DNA of 64,000 nt from Fragilariopsis cylindrus CCMP1102 (lineage: Eukaryota > Bacillariophyta > Bacillariophyceae > Bacillariales > Bacillariaceae), in contig FMBT01000177.1 in NCBI GenBank assembly GCA_900095095.1, forward strand, positions 1 to 64,000. Direction: 5' to 3'. The notes beneath the pieces were generated by a model. It was not told the DNA's origin and searched no databases. It was given only the letters and a program-made list of their open reading frames with translations. Below are positions 23,242 through 33,789 of this stretch, piece by piece. Each line of letters begins with the position of its first letter. Positions within the stretch are counted from its first letter, which is position 1. The translations under genes and the position numbers were made by a program.

Positions 23242-24628
23242 TTAAAAGATTCCAAGATCGGGGAAAATTGAATGCGAAAATGGTGCCATAGGTTCTCCTG
23301 CGTATGCAGGAATGATACCCTTCAAAAGTGGGACAGATCCTTCTACCTTACCCTCACTCAAAAATCCAAGAATACCAATCATAGCAAGACGTCCATTGTT
23401 GATTTCTTTTTCAAGTCCATTGGCCTTGGCTTCCGCCGACCGGTTCTTACTCCAGCCAAAAGGATCGTATAAGTTAAGGGCACCACCTGGGATGACCTTA
23501 GCATCGAATTCAGGGAATTCACCTGGTTTTCCTCCCCTCATGTAATGGGTTCCTGTACCTCACGGTACTATATATATATATATATATCATTGTCATAATT
23601 GTTTCATATTATTTATATTTTGAATCATTCATAATCGAAAGGAAAAGTAAGAAACGATGATAATTCAGCAAGTAACGCACTAGCAATAGCATTGACTACG
23701 CCCAATTCTATAGCAACTCTTATCATATAAAACAATTACATATATCTGTTTTCCTCCTGCAATCAGTCTACTACGGTTGTACTTACAAATTCTAGGAATC
23801 CGATGAATGTGAAAATTTGCCACTTAGCGTTATCAGAAATTGAATCCCATGCCTCGGAGCATTAGTAACGGTAGGGAACGGTGTTCCGTCCATTTGCATA
23901 GGCCAAGGAAATTTGATTCCATTCGCATGAACGATGTATCCAACAAATGCAAACATAGCAATACGTCCGTGCCTGTAGTAGTAGTAGAAATAGTAAAAAT
24001 AATTGATGAGATATTTTCCGTGACAGTACCAGTATCAGTGTTCTACGTTTCTGTGGCACCTTTTTTTCTTCGATACTCTCGAGTATTCATTTACCCCCTC
24101 TTTCTAAAAACAAATATATTAAATATATATATATATATAATATATATCGTATGTAGATCTCTCTAACTTGATAGCAGACTAGACAAAGCTTCCCAACAAA
24201 CAGAATACAGATTGAGACATGTACACGTTCTTTGTAAAGTTCACTTACTTGATTTCTGCTTCACGAATGAAACCGATAGTTGCTTCATTGGATTGTTCCC
24301 TGTCGGATGATTCGATTCATACGTAGAGAGAGAGAGAAATACGGTGTTAGATATCATCACAGCAATCACGATTAAAAAGTCAGAAAACAACAATAACGAC
24401 GACCAATATTTAGAATAGCAAACGAAAAAAGAAAAACGCACCAGAATGATTCATCCGCAAGTCCAAGAGGGTCAAAAAATCCAACTGATGGATTCAAACC
24501 CTTTGCGAGGACCTCAAGATCGGCTTTTGATTCTTGAACCGCAACAGAAGTACGAGAATTCGTTGTTGCTGGAGCAAATGCCGTAGCAGTTCCAACAAGG
24601 AGTGCGGTGGTAGCAAGTAATTGTTCAT
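23242..24628 (-). CDS. Fucoxanthin-chlorophyll a/c antenna protein (FCP/LHC)
   Basis: Light-harvesting protein of the thylakoid membrane. Exons on minus are 24628-24442, 24299-24249, 23972-23787 and 23567-23242, with introns in conserved phases, giving about 250 residues. The presequence LLATTALLVGTATAFAP ends in the AxA-FAP plastid motif. Helix 1 carries EATIGFIREAEIKHGRIAM with the chlorophyll-ligand Glu and His; helix 3 carries EINNGRLAMIGILGFLSEG. Between them are NAKWQIFTFIGFLEF and HYMRGGKPGEFP, typical of diatom antenna proteins. Three one-base frameshifts occur, just after the start codon, near 23860, and just after the last acceptor; in each a base appears to be missing from a short run. 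It is convergent with the polymerase gene ending at 22955, 286 bp away. Confidence 0.9.
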
Positions 24629-25146
24629 GGTTGGATACTACAAGTAGGTTTATTTATTTCTATTTTATTGCTATTGCTGGATTGATTCGATTAAGACGAT
24701 CGAGAAAGGGATTACTAGGGTAGAGCCATCAATCAAAGGATACTACATCGATAAGAAACGCCTTCACAAAACCTACTACAGTAGCAAAAAAAAAAAGACG
24801 TGTCTTCTCGTGCGCAAAGATCGGCAGTTTATTTCTTCAACCAATTTCTTAGTCGAGTCGGATAATCCAATCACGAATACAAGATATACATTCCTACCTT
24901 TACTACCTCTGTGCAGTCTATAAGATAGATACTTTTGCACCATACCATCATTATACAGTACGGTAACTTCATGCCGATAGTACTATTTTATAATAAGATG
25001 ATACATTGAGTTTAGTTAAGCTAGCTAACGTTAGCTATTGAATGCTTTATTGATTTATATTATGTATTCTAAAGATTTCTAACCAATATCATCTAATTTT
25101 TGCTCAAGCTTTGGGTTGAAATGATAAGTCCGTTTCGGCAGGTTGA
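24629..25146. other. Intergenic: FCP promoter and kinase 3' region
   Basis: AT-rich DNA with no coding frame. It should hold the promoter of the FCP gene and the kinase 3' UTR. A short hairpin-like stretch (GCTAGCTAACGTTAGCTA at about 25020-25037) is visible. Confidence 0.45.
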
Positions 25147-27264
25147 TTATGCGCAAAACCCTGCTTGATTATCTAGAAGTAATAACCTCTCTGAATATAT
25201 TCGAGAAAAGGTTTGACTCATATGCTCTCCTCTTTGATGAACATGCGGAAAAATACTTTTTGGAAATGACGTATTTTCAAGCCAATCATGCTTGAGCGCA
25301 TCTCCCGACGTGATCCTCTTCGACGAATCAATAGAAAGACAGCTATGAATCATATCTAGTAATTTGTCGTGATTTGGACACTGCTCGATACAGATTTCAA
25401 TTAAGGAATTTTCTAGTCCTTTTTGGAACGCGGCAGGATCCTCATCGGCTTGATCATAACTATCAATCCATTCTTTTGTGAAACCTAAGGTTATTTCCAA
25501 TATGATACACCCTAACGACCACATATCAGCGGATCTACCTTCAAATCTGTCATGGATAACCATCTCTGGGCAATAAAAACCAGGCGTTCCACATGCGTAA
25601 TCTGTGCGTATAATATCTTTACTTTTATCGGGTTTTCTTGCCATATTCACAAGACCAAAATCACATAATCGGACGTGTTCGCATCTGGCATTATGAGAAT
25701 CTAGGGATCTTGTCAGGAGAATATTTTCTGGTTTCAAATCAAGATGGCAAATCCCGTGGGAATGTAGATGATGTAATGGGCGGAGGATACCACGTATGAC
25801 TTCTCTAGCGCTATCGAGGGTCAATCCAGTCTCATTATGGTATCTGTGTAGATCCATATAGCACAGCTCCGTAACAACGTAAATGTTTTCCTCAGCGTGA
25901 ACAACCTCCTCTAAATGGACAATGTTTGGGTGCCTGTACATTTTGAGCACGTGTACCTCGACGGCAATCTGTTGCAGATCTTTAAATCGTTTGATATTGC
26001 TCTTGTTCAAAAGCTTGATAGCATATTTTTGTTGATTTTTCCTATGAGAGCCAATTCGAACTGATCCATAATATCCCTTGCCAAGCATTTCACCAAGTCG
26101 ATACGATCCTACAGAATCAGAAGATTCGTGTATATTGTAATCTACGGCTCCAACATCCTTGAATTTTGGTGCGACACTTGGAACATGTTGAAACATCACT
26201 ACATCCATCTGTTCCGAATATCTTTGATTTTCTTGTCGTGTTTCTTCTAGTTCTTCTTCTACTTCCTGCCGTCTCTGTCTTTCTTCTTCGTACTCTCCTT
26301 GGTAGTGTGTAACTTCCTCCTGCAATTTTGTAATTTGACGAGCATATTCCTCCAAAAGCATATTATTCGATTTCGATCCCTTGTCGGCCTTTATCAGTCG
26401 TTCCGTATCCTCTAGCTTATGCTTCAATGCGAGGTTCTTATATTTCTCCATGTCTAACATTCGACATGATTTTTGTAGTTCTACTATCAATCGTTGTTCA
26501 AATGACGATGATGATAATGATGATGATGGCGACAAAGGCGGCGGTGACGACGACGACGTCGACGACGTTCCGTTTGATATCATAGAACGATTGTTGTAGT
26601 ATTCTCTTACGACCGAAGTCGGGGATGATGACGATGATGAAGGTAGGTGACCGCGACCGCCAGCTGTAGAAGGAATCCGGCTCATCAAAGTATCTAATTC
26701 GTTCATACTTGATATAGGAACTGTGTCATCTTTCTTCTCTTCTACAGGTTCCCAACGTGGGTGGCGTGTGGTCCAGTTGCGATGTGCCTGCTGTAAGTCA
26801 CTTTCAAATCCCTGTACACTTATTTTAACTGAATGAGGTTTTCTTCTTGGTTGGGACATGATATTTGATTCCTTAGAATTTCTTTCAACGGATCTATCGT
26901 ATATTTCTTGACTGTTGGCAACGACATGAGTGGAATACTTGTCGACTTTCTGCTGTTGCTCCTTTGCTTGCCAATCTGGTTGTTGTCGTTTCTTTGCATG
27001 TTGCTGTTGCTGTTGCTGCTGCTGCTGCTGCATTTTGAGGGAAACATTGCTTATCGACGATTTATCAACAAAGTCGTAGTCTTTCAGAAATTGTTTCATG
27101 CTTCTATCCTTCTTTAGATTTGAAGTGACAATATTATCATGCATCATCACTGTCGTCGGTTGTCGATCGAGTTTTCTATAAAATTCGGATTGACGACGAT
27201 TATTTCTTCCCTTTCGATTGTTGTCAATCGCAAGGGAAGATCGTCGAAAATTCATGCAATACAT
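25147..27264 (-). CDS. Serine/threonine protein kinase with N-terminal coiled coil
   Basis: A single intact exon of 705 residues. Residues 1-240 are polar and low complexity, with a Gln run at about 79-88 and Ser/Pro runs at 205-255. Residues 250-355 are Glu/Gln/Arg-rich and predicted to form a coiled coil. The kinase domain spans about 389-665: Gly loop GKGYYGSV (395-402), AIKLL with the ATP-binding Lys (about 417), CHLDLKPEN (506-514), DFG (535-537), GTPGFYCPE and DMWSLGCI. The HRD triad is HLD, so the kinase is non-RD, while the catalytic Asp is kept. The subfamily is unclear (CAMK- or ULK-like features). The gene is divergent from the deaminase gene, with 469 bp between starts. Confidence 0.88.
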   Translation of the reverse strand: MYCMNFRRSSLAIDNNRKGRNNRRQSEFYRKLDRQPTTVMMHDNIVTSNLKKDRSMKQFLKDYDFVDKSSISNVSLKMQQQQQQQQQQHAKKRQQPDWQAKEQQQKVDKYSTHVVANSQEIYDRSVERNSKESNIMSQPRRKPHSVKISVQGFESDLQQAHRNWTTRHPRWEPVEEKKDDTVPISSMNELDTLMSRIPSTAGGRGHLPSSSSSSPTSVVREYYNNRSMISNGTSSTSSSSPPPLSPSSSLSSSSFEQRLIVELQKSCRMLDMEKYKNLALKHKLEDTERLIKADKGSKSNNMLLEEYARQITKLQEEVTHYQGEYEEERQRRQEVEEELEETRQENQRYSEQMDVVMFQHVPSVAPKFKDVGAVDYNIHESSDSVGSYRLGEMLGKGYYGSVRIGSHRKNQQKYAIKLLNKSNIKRFKDLQQIAVEVHVLKMYRHPNIVHLEEVVHAEENIYVVTELCYMDLHRYHNETGLTLDSAREVIRGILRPLHHLHSHGICHLDLKPENILLTRSLDSHNARCEHVRLCDFGLVNMARKPDKSKDIIRTDYACGTPGFYCPEMVIHDRFEGRSADMWSLGCIILEITLGFTKEWIDSYDQADEDPAAFQKGLENSLIEICIEQCPNHDKLLDMIHSCLSIDSSKRITSGDALKHDWLENTSFPKSIFPHVHQRGEHMSQTFSRIYSERLLLLDNQAGFCA

Positions 27265-27733
27265 TCTAAGTAATGTAGAGTTATTCTATCAGGCAGAGTA
27301 TATTCGTATCAATTAGCATATCAATATCCTTGCAGTCAAATAATGCTATTTGCTTTCTATTCCTCTGAGATCATAGATACTGTAAACCTATTCGAATTTA
27401 TGAGACGGAGAAACCATTATCAAAAACCATCAAGAAAAAAAAATGTCTAGAGTGCGCCATATCAACTTAAATGACATGAGATGACTCATTCGACTCATCT
27501 ATTGATACCGTTCCTTCTATAGCACCACAAAACACGATTGAACCTCATTTATCACAAATCGCAATTCGAAATTTGAAATTGTTGATTGTTGTCATCTCAA
27601 TATAATAAGATAACCAATACCTCAATACCTCTCTGTAACGTTCTGTACACAAGTTTCAGTAAATTGTACACAAAATAGAACAGAATAGGATCTTTTTCGA
27701 AGAGCAACGTTCAAAGTACTGCACTGTGCCATA
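27265..27733. other. Divergent promoter, kinase and tRNA deaminase genes
   Basis: 469 bp between two start codons on opposite strands, with no coding potential. It must serve as promoter for both genes. No specific motif stands out. Confidence 0.5.
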
Positions 27734-28525
27734 ATGGAATATACAAAGAATCACAGTTCATCAATTATATCTATTATCTTGGTAATAATAATATTCTTTT
27801 TACCAGCTGATTTTGTGATCTCATGGACGACACCATCACCCAATTCACTACGTCGTTACTTCACTCGTCGGAGAACAAGAACCAAAAATATCGTACGCTT
27901 TCTAGCACCAAATGCAGAGAATGCAACATATGTCCATAATCATTTCATGGAAATGGCAATCGAACAGGCTAAGAAAGCTGGGAATAAAGGAGAGGTTCCA
28001 ATCGGGGCCGTGATTGTCAAGCGTCAACAAGACGACGGCGGCGGTATCGGTATGCATACTTACCATGTCATTTCTCGGGGTTATAATATGGTAGAGACTA
28101 TACAAGATGCATCGGCTCATGCTGAATTGCAAGCTCTTAGACGTGCCGCGAAAAAAATCCAAAATTGGCGTTTATTAAATATGACACTTTACTGTACCTT
28201 AGAACCATGTCCGATATGTTTGTCAGCCATACAACAATTTCGCATCCAAACTTTGGTTTATGGTGCGCCACAAGTTCGATATGGGGCAGTGGAAAGCCAT
28301 ATGAGAATGTTGGATGATTATCAGCATCCCTCTCATACCATAGAAGAAGTTGTTTCGGGGGTGATGAAAGCGGAGTGCGCGGATATATTAAAAAGCTTCT
28401 TTCGGAGACGAAGAAAGGAGAGACCAAAAGTCCCTAAAAGTAGTGACTACAAGAATTCAGTGCAGAAACAACCTACTATCGCTAGTAGATCCAATCGAAT
28501 ACTAAGGTGGCCAAAGATAAAATAG
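27734..28525 (+). CDS. tRNA adenosine deaminase (TadA-type), probably plastid-targeted
   Basis: Converts adenosine to inosine at the wobble position of tRNA; in plastids the substrate is tRNA-Arg(ACG). An intact single exon of 263 residues. The N-terminus has a hydrophobic segment (about residues 11-29) followed by VISWTTPSPNSLRRYFTRRR, i.e. an aromatic residue after a likely signal-peptide cleavage site and then a basic transit-like stretch, as expected for diatom plastid import. The zinc-deaminase domain covers about 70-215: GEVPIGAVIV, the catalytic SAHAELQAL (His, Glu) and EPCPICLSAI (the two Cys ligands). The tail is very basic. Its stop lies 27 bp from the stop of the convergent polymerase gene. 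Confidence 0.9.
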   Translation: MEYTKNHSSSIISIILVIIIFFLPADFVISWTTPSPNSLRRYFTRRRTRTKNIVRFLAPNAENATYVHNHFMEMAIEQAKKAGNKGEVPIGAVIVKRQQDDGGGIGMHTYHVISRGYNMVETIQDASAHAELQALRRAAKKIQNWRLLNMTLYCTLEPCPICLSAIQQFRIQTLVYGAPQVRYGAVESHMRMLDDYQHPSHTIEEVVSGVMKAECADILKSFFRRRRKERPKVPKSSDYKNSVQKQPTIASRSNRILRWPKIK

Positions 28526-28552
28526 ATTATTTAGACTAACAATTTTCAATGA

Positions 28553-29992
28553 TCAAATCGATGACGCAATAGGGTGTACATCGTCGAAGAATTTACGATC
28601 GCGTGGAGCTTTATAAATCAGTTGCAGTTTCTCGAATAGATCTTTCTCTGTACAAACGGTCGTGATCACTCGCTCTCCTGTCTTCAAATCAAACAAGCCC
28701 TTGTCGTTCAATTTCCAGTTGAATTGTCTTTTAGCATATAGTCTCATGGACCGATTGAAATATTTCCCTCCCGTAAAGTAGAGCGAGGCGTATGGTTTTT
28801 GGAGTAGGGCCATATCTTGATATCAACACGGCGGCGTTTTCCGGATTTAGTGGGAGAAAAATAAACTCCCATGTATGTGGCACAACCTATCATGTTCTCA
28901 GGTTTCGACTTTTTGTATCGATTTTTGGACGAACGAAGAGTACTATGTGAAGTTTTAGGCAAAGATCCTTCCTGGGAGTTTGCATATGATTCTGTTTGTA
29001 GGCCGGGTAGATTAGTCAGATGATGTGCTATGTGTCCATTCCTCCAAAGATTGTTGACCAATTCTGGCAAAAGTCTGGCTGGAATTTTGTCCATGTACTG
29101 CTTAGAAACGATAAAAACATCCAAATCGCCAAGCTCAGTTTTTCCTCTTCTATAGGATCCCATTATTTCCGCATCACAGTCGGGAAGGATTTTCTTCACT
29201 TCTGTTCTTATCTGCTCAAACATAGTTTCTACTTCGTTTCGATTCATGTCTTCAAGAAACTCTTCGTAACATTGTACTCCAATTAACTGCCTTTGATCGA
29301 GATCAGTAAGTTTTCCGGTATATATACCCTCTCTTACTTGGTCAATATTGAGGAATCCTCTGTTGATTAAGTTCAACGCTGTTGCTTGACCGATCCCCCA
29401 AATTGCCAGAGATTTCTCATTGCGATTCGAGTAGGATCTTTTCGAAAAGAATCAAGCCTCCGGAGTCGACCGGTCTGGAGGATTTGTTGGATCATTTGTG
29501 CCGTAGATGCTCCGACAAATGGAATCTCTCTGAGTTGCCGTATTGACGCGTCATATTGGATATCAAATCTATATTTTGTAATCTACCCGCGATTAAATGA
29601 TACTGTCGAGCTTTCATGTCGTCCTCTTGTAAGCAGGGAGTTTGTTCGTAAATTTTAGATAATTTGAGAAAACATTCTGAAATCATCAGATTGCGTATTG
29701 GTTGCTGTTCTTTGTCTTTACATACACGTTGTCTTTTCGTGTTGTCTTGTCGTTGTTGTTTGCGCTTAAGACAAAGAGGAGGAAGAAGAAGAAAACGATC
29801 CGTTATTGTTAGACAGTCATAACGTAAATACATGTTGCCATAAGTATGGCCGCTATTGTCATCACAATCGTCATCAGGTTCCCGATATTCAATATTCTAT
29901 GCGGTTGATTTCTGTTTTGTTTTGTTTTGTTTCATTCTCACCTTTGGGACGTATCCGTACCACCGGTCTTTCGCCGACGGTGGAGGCACATG

Positions 29993-30030
<38 letters not shown>

Positions 30031-31713
30031 AAATAATGAATCCAGCCAACTAGGTTTGACACAAGTCACTTCGTTCGTATCTAAAAACTCCCCCAAAGTT
30101 TCTTTTGTGGCATTATCATGTGTCGCTTTTGCAACCGACGCGAGATCAGAAATTCGTTCACTTATAATCCAATACGTCGCATCTGTATATCGATCCACGA
30201 CTTTGAATCGTGGCCGTGATTGTGGAATGGTACTACTATGCCTGTGTGTTCCACCAGTATCGTTCTTATTGCTGTCGTGGACGTCGGAGTTGCTTATCTT
30301 GGATGTTTCACAGTTACCATCAACATCAACCCCATTTAATGATAATAGACGGTCGATTAATATTTCGATACGTTTGCGAGGCATATCTCGTCCTCGAGGA
30401 CAAAACCAAATTCGTTTCAAATCACTGGTAGGAACATAATCGATGTTGTTGTTGTTGTTGCTGTTGCTGTTGTTGTCGTCGTTATTATTATCATTATTAT
30501 TACATACTTTTCGTTTCGTTCGTGACGACTGACACAACCGCGAGACGTCCGAATGCTGTTGTTGTGATAACGGTTTATTTATTCGATTTTGATCGTCGGT
30601 TAAATTCAACAAAGCGTTGACGATTCTAGAACGAGCTGGATCATTCTCTGTCTTGTTTTTGTTTTTGTTGTTGTTGTTGTTGATATTGCTTTTCTTCGCA
30701 GTGGTGCTAATATCCGTTTTGCTGCTGCTACTAGTGCTGCTATTGCAGTTGTTGTTGTTATCGATGTTACTCTCATCACAGGTATTGATCTTCGCTCCGG
30801 TCTTAATGATATCCTTTCTTGATACTACCGAAAAATCCAAATTCTCTTCTTCATACCGCAATGAGATTCTCATTCCTCTACGAATCGTTCTCTTTTTACT
30901 CCAGTTTTTATAGGTTAACTTCTCGGACAAAGATTCAATGTCATCGTCTTCATCAACATCATAGCAACCATGACGTATATCATCTTCGTTTAGAATAAGG
31001 ACCGCGACTAAACACCCCCGAAACGAAATTTGCGTCACATCATCTTGACTGACAGCAGCAGTAGTAGCAGTAGCATCAGCATCAGCATCAGCACCCTCAT
31101 CTGTGCTGGTAGTATCATTATTGTTATCATTACTAATATTGCTGACTTCAACTTTCAGTGTTTCACGAGATATGTTTCCAGCCCAAGAAAGAACTGATCG
31201 ACATTCTATACATTTCTTACGACTCGATTTTAGGTTTTTACTGCAACCACAGGCCGTGAACATGGACGATAATACACAAGAACGTCCCAAAATAATAGCG
31301 TTGTCATCGTCGTTGATTTTCTTATCAGTTATATTTTTATTCTTCTTATTGTTGTCACCCTTTTTGTGTTTTCTACGATGATGGAGAGGAATCCAACCCA
31401 CAGGAATTTGTGGAGAGTCACGTATTGTGGGCTTTCATGTTGTTGACGTTTGTTACTTCAGTGGAGTTGGTGTTTTCCGCATTTTTTTCCCTATTTTTTG
31501 TCTTTTGCAGCAGCAAAAATGACGACGATGCAGATGCAGATGAAGATGTAGATAGGATGAGCTTGGTACCAACATCTTTCCATTACGCAACGGTGCGAGG
31601 AAAAGCATTTCGTCATTGTTTTCTTCTGCTTCGTTTTCGCCGTTCTTGCTGTCGTTGTCGTAATCGTCGTCATTTTTATTGCATCCGACGAAATTACCGG
31701 TAGATGACACCAT
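28553..31713 (-). CDS. BRCT-containing family X DNA polymerase, copy 2, frameshifted
   Basis: Paralogue of the polymerase at 20839-22955. The start is the ATG at 31713. Exon 1 runs to 29942 and a short intron (29941-29853) precedes exon 2 (29852-28553). A long Asn/Asp/Ser-rich N-terminal part precedes a BRCT domain (KRIWFCPRGRDMPRKRIEIL ... ATYWIISERISDL ... VTCVKPSWLDSLF). Then come a Ser run, the helix-hairpin-helix part (ARQYHLIAGRLQNIDF, IWGIGQATALNLINRGF), the palm with GSYRRGKTELGDLDVF and RRRVDIKIWPY (three catalytic Asp), and FNRSMRLYAKRQFNW near the end. About six one-base frameshifts occur, for example at an A run near 28805. The catalytic core is otherwise complete. Activity in gap filling or end joining is inferred from the family. 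Confidence 0.82.
29993..30030. repeat. (GAC)n trinucleotide repeat coding for poly-Ser
   Basis: About twelve GAC units on plus. On minus they read as Ser codons (TCG) between the BRCT domain and the polymerase core of the second family X polymerase. Confidence 0.85.
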
Positions 31714-32201
31714 ATTCAAATAGGAAGTACGGTTATTATCCAATGAAAAGCTCCGCCTAGCATCGGCGGCGACGAGAGACGAGGTTCAATAATGCTATGT
31801 CAGCGTACACCATACTCTAATGTGAAATGTGAAGTTTTTTGCTTCCCTTTTGTTTCTCGATTGATTCACATTATAACGATGCAATCATACATTCCCCCCC
31901 CTTTCTTATTGAATATCCTAAATCAAATAAGCACTATTATTACCCCTCCCCAAACTCAACAAATCGGCCATCGCTTTTTGAATTTTTCACGATCGATTAT
32001 TATCGATTATCGAATATCGATCTTCGAAAATTGAGTTTTTATTCAGAATTCGAAGTAGTATTGGAATCAATCGCATTGGTCACTCTACTTCAAGTACTCT
32101 CTCTCGCTACACAGTGGTAGAACTATTCACTAGCTAGAACTAGCTACTGTAGCTCTAGTATCTATTATATTCTACTCGTAGTTATATTCTACTTAAAAAT
32201 C
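31714..32201. other. Divergent promoter, polymerase copy 2 and LRR-like gene
   Basis: 488 bp between start codons on opposite strands. It is AT-rich with direct repeats of CTAGAACTAGCTACTGTAG type near 32120-32160 and a CGGCGGCGACGAGACGAG patch near 31765. No coding frame was recognised. Confidence 0.45.
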
Positions 32202-33041
32202 ATGTCATCGTCGTCGACGTCGTCGTTGTCATTGCCATCAGTACGAGGATTGTAAAACGACCTGGCACGAATGGAAAATATTTTATATCTATGACTGAAA
32301 TCAGTCTAATACATGGTAGTGGATCGATGGAAGGATTAGTACTTCAATTTTGGCGTCATTTAATGGACAACAGTACAGACAAGAAGTTACGACGTTGTTT
32401 TCGCGTGACAGTGGTTGATGCATACAAATTTTACTCAAATCCAATGACTCTCCACGAAGTAAAAGGGATGATAAAAATTTCCTCGAACGGATTGGATTTT
32501 ATCGTTGGATATGTCCTTATTGGTACCATTAACAGCAGCCTTTTTCTATACGCCTTATCGGAGATGTTGCCAAAACTACGTGAAATTTCTCTTTCCAGCA
32601 TAGCATGTGATTGTACCCTCGAGAAATCTTCAAGTCAATTTTCTCTTTTGTAAAAAAAATAACGAGGAATAATATCAATAGATATTCGTGGGTCGATCTG
32701 AATAAGTTTGACATGATATCTTTTAAAAATCTAAAAGAAATCATCATGGACGATTCAGAATTCTATTCCTCGCAACGATACATAGAAGGAATGTCGAATT
32801 TAGAAAATGATAGAGATACTTTCATCTTTCATTGTTGCAGCAAGACTCTCGAACGTGTTTCGATTCGGAATACGAAATACAGTACCTTCAACTATAACTA
32901 TGGTCTTTGTGTTCCACAAAGTGCACTTACTAAATTTATTCGTGATGGTCCTCCAACTTACGTTGGTTTCGAAGTGATCTATCAAAAGAAAATATGACTA
33001 TGCTTCAGAATGAACGACCGGACATCGAGTTTCTAAATTGA
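32202..33041 (+). CDS. LRR-like protein of a diatom-expanded family, frameshifted
   Basis: Reading from the ATG at 32202 to the stop at 33041 gives about 280 codons in two frames, with shifts near 32250, 32640 and 32962. Leucine-rich-repeat-like strands are visible: LPKLREISLSSIAC, FKNLKEIIMDDSEF and SKTLERVSIRN. The last 25 codons contain LRWFRSDLSKENMTMLQ followed by NERPDIEFLN. From memory, this C-terminal signature ends many uncharacterised LRR-type proteins in diatoms. The frame changes near 32250 and 32962 are each restored by one base in a GG or TT run. No catalytic motif, signal peptide or membrane segment is seen. The role is unknown; protein interaction is likely from the fold. Confidence 0.6.
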
Positions 33042-33789
33042 TTCTACAAAAAACGAACCAATGTAGTATCATAAAACTATATATCCAATGGGAATGCAAG
33101 GATGAATTATATTCGCCATGACACAGGTTACTATACATCTATGACACAGATAAATAATGATGAATGATACTAATGATGCTTTAGAGTAATTGATAGAAAG
33201 AATATGATAAAGGAGAGATGACGGTGCTGCACCGATCGACCTCTTGATTTGGTTACCATGGTTACCAGACAGGCAAGCTGATACGAAACAACTACATATA
33301 TTGATGTTACTACTACATTATAGGCCAAAAATTATAATATCTAATAAAATACTTTTTTATATATATTCATCGTAATTTAAGTATTCAATAGCCACATTTA
33401 AATAATAATATATGATCTGATCGTAAGGAAGGAATGTAGCTATAGGGTATGAACGGCACGAATCGTGGACCAGTCATGGGAAATATGTGTCAAAAATATA
33501 AGTATGTGCAAGCGGGGTATCATGCTACGTATGATGTATTTATCGGAGGATATTTTTGAGACCAACCAGACCATGGGTCTGGTCTCCCCTTGGGGAGATG
33601 TGTGTTCGATCATAGGTTGTTATGATATTTATGTAAAATTACCACCAGTACAGTAATAGCTGTGTTATGTACAACGCACCGTCTATGTCGACAACAGTTC
33701 CTTCAAAAAGCAATCGGTCATAATGTATCTAGTTCGTTTGTACAGAAAGTATAACAAGCTTCGTTGGATCGACAGAAGAAGAAATAGCA
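33042..33789. other. Intergenic with two adjacent GC-rich hairpins
   Basis: The AT-rich region between the LRR-like and bZIP-PAS genes has no recognised protein. At 33565-33583 an 8-bp perfect stem (ACCAGACC / GGTCTGGT, 3-base loop) is followed at once by a second hairpin at 33583-33598 (TCTCCCC / GGGGAGA, 2-base loop). Further upstream a weaker stem (ATCAT / ATGAT) occurs near 33520. This could be a structured RNA or the 3' processing region of a transcript. Confidence 0.4.

Noticed and set aside
33465-33656. 63-codon plus frame covering the two hairpins
   Set aside because: Hairpins explain the composition better, and no protein family is recognised.
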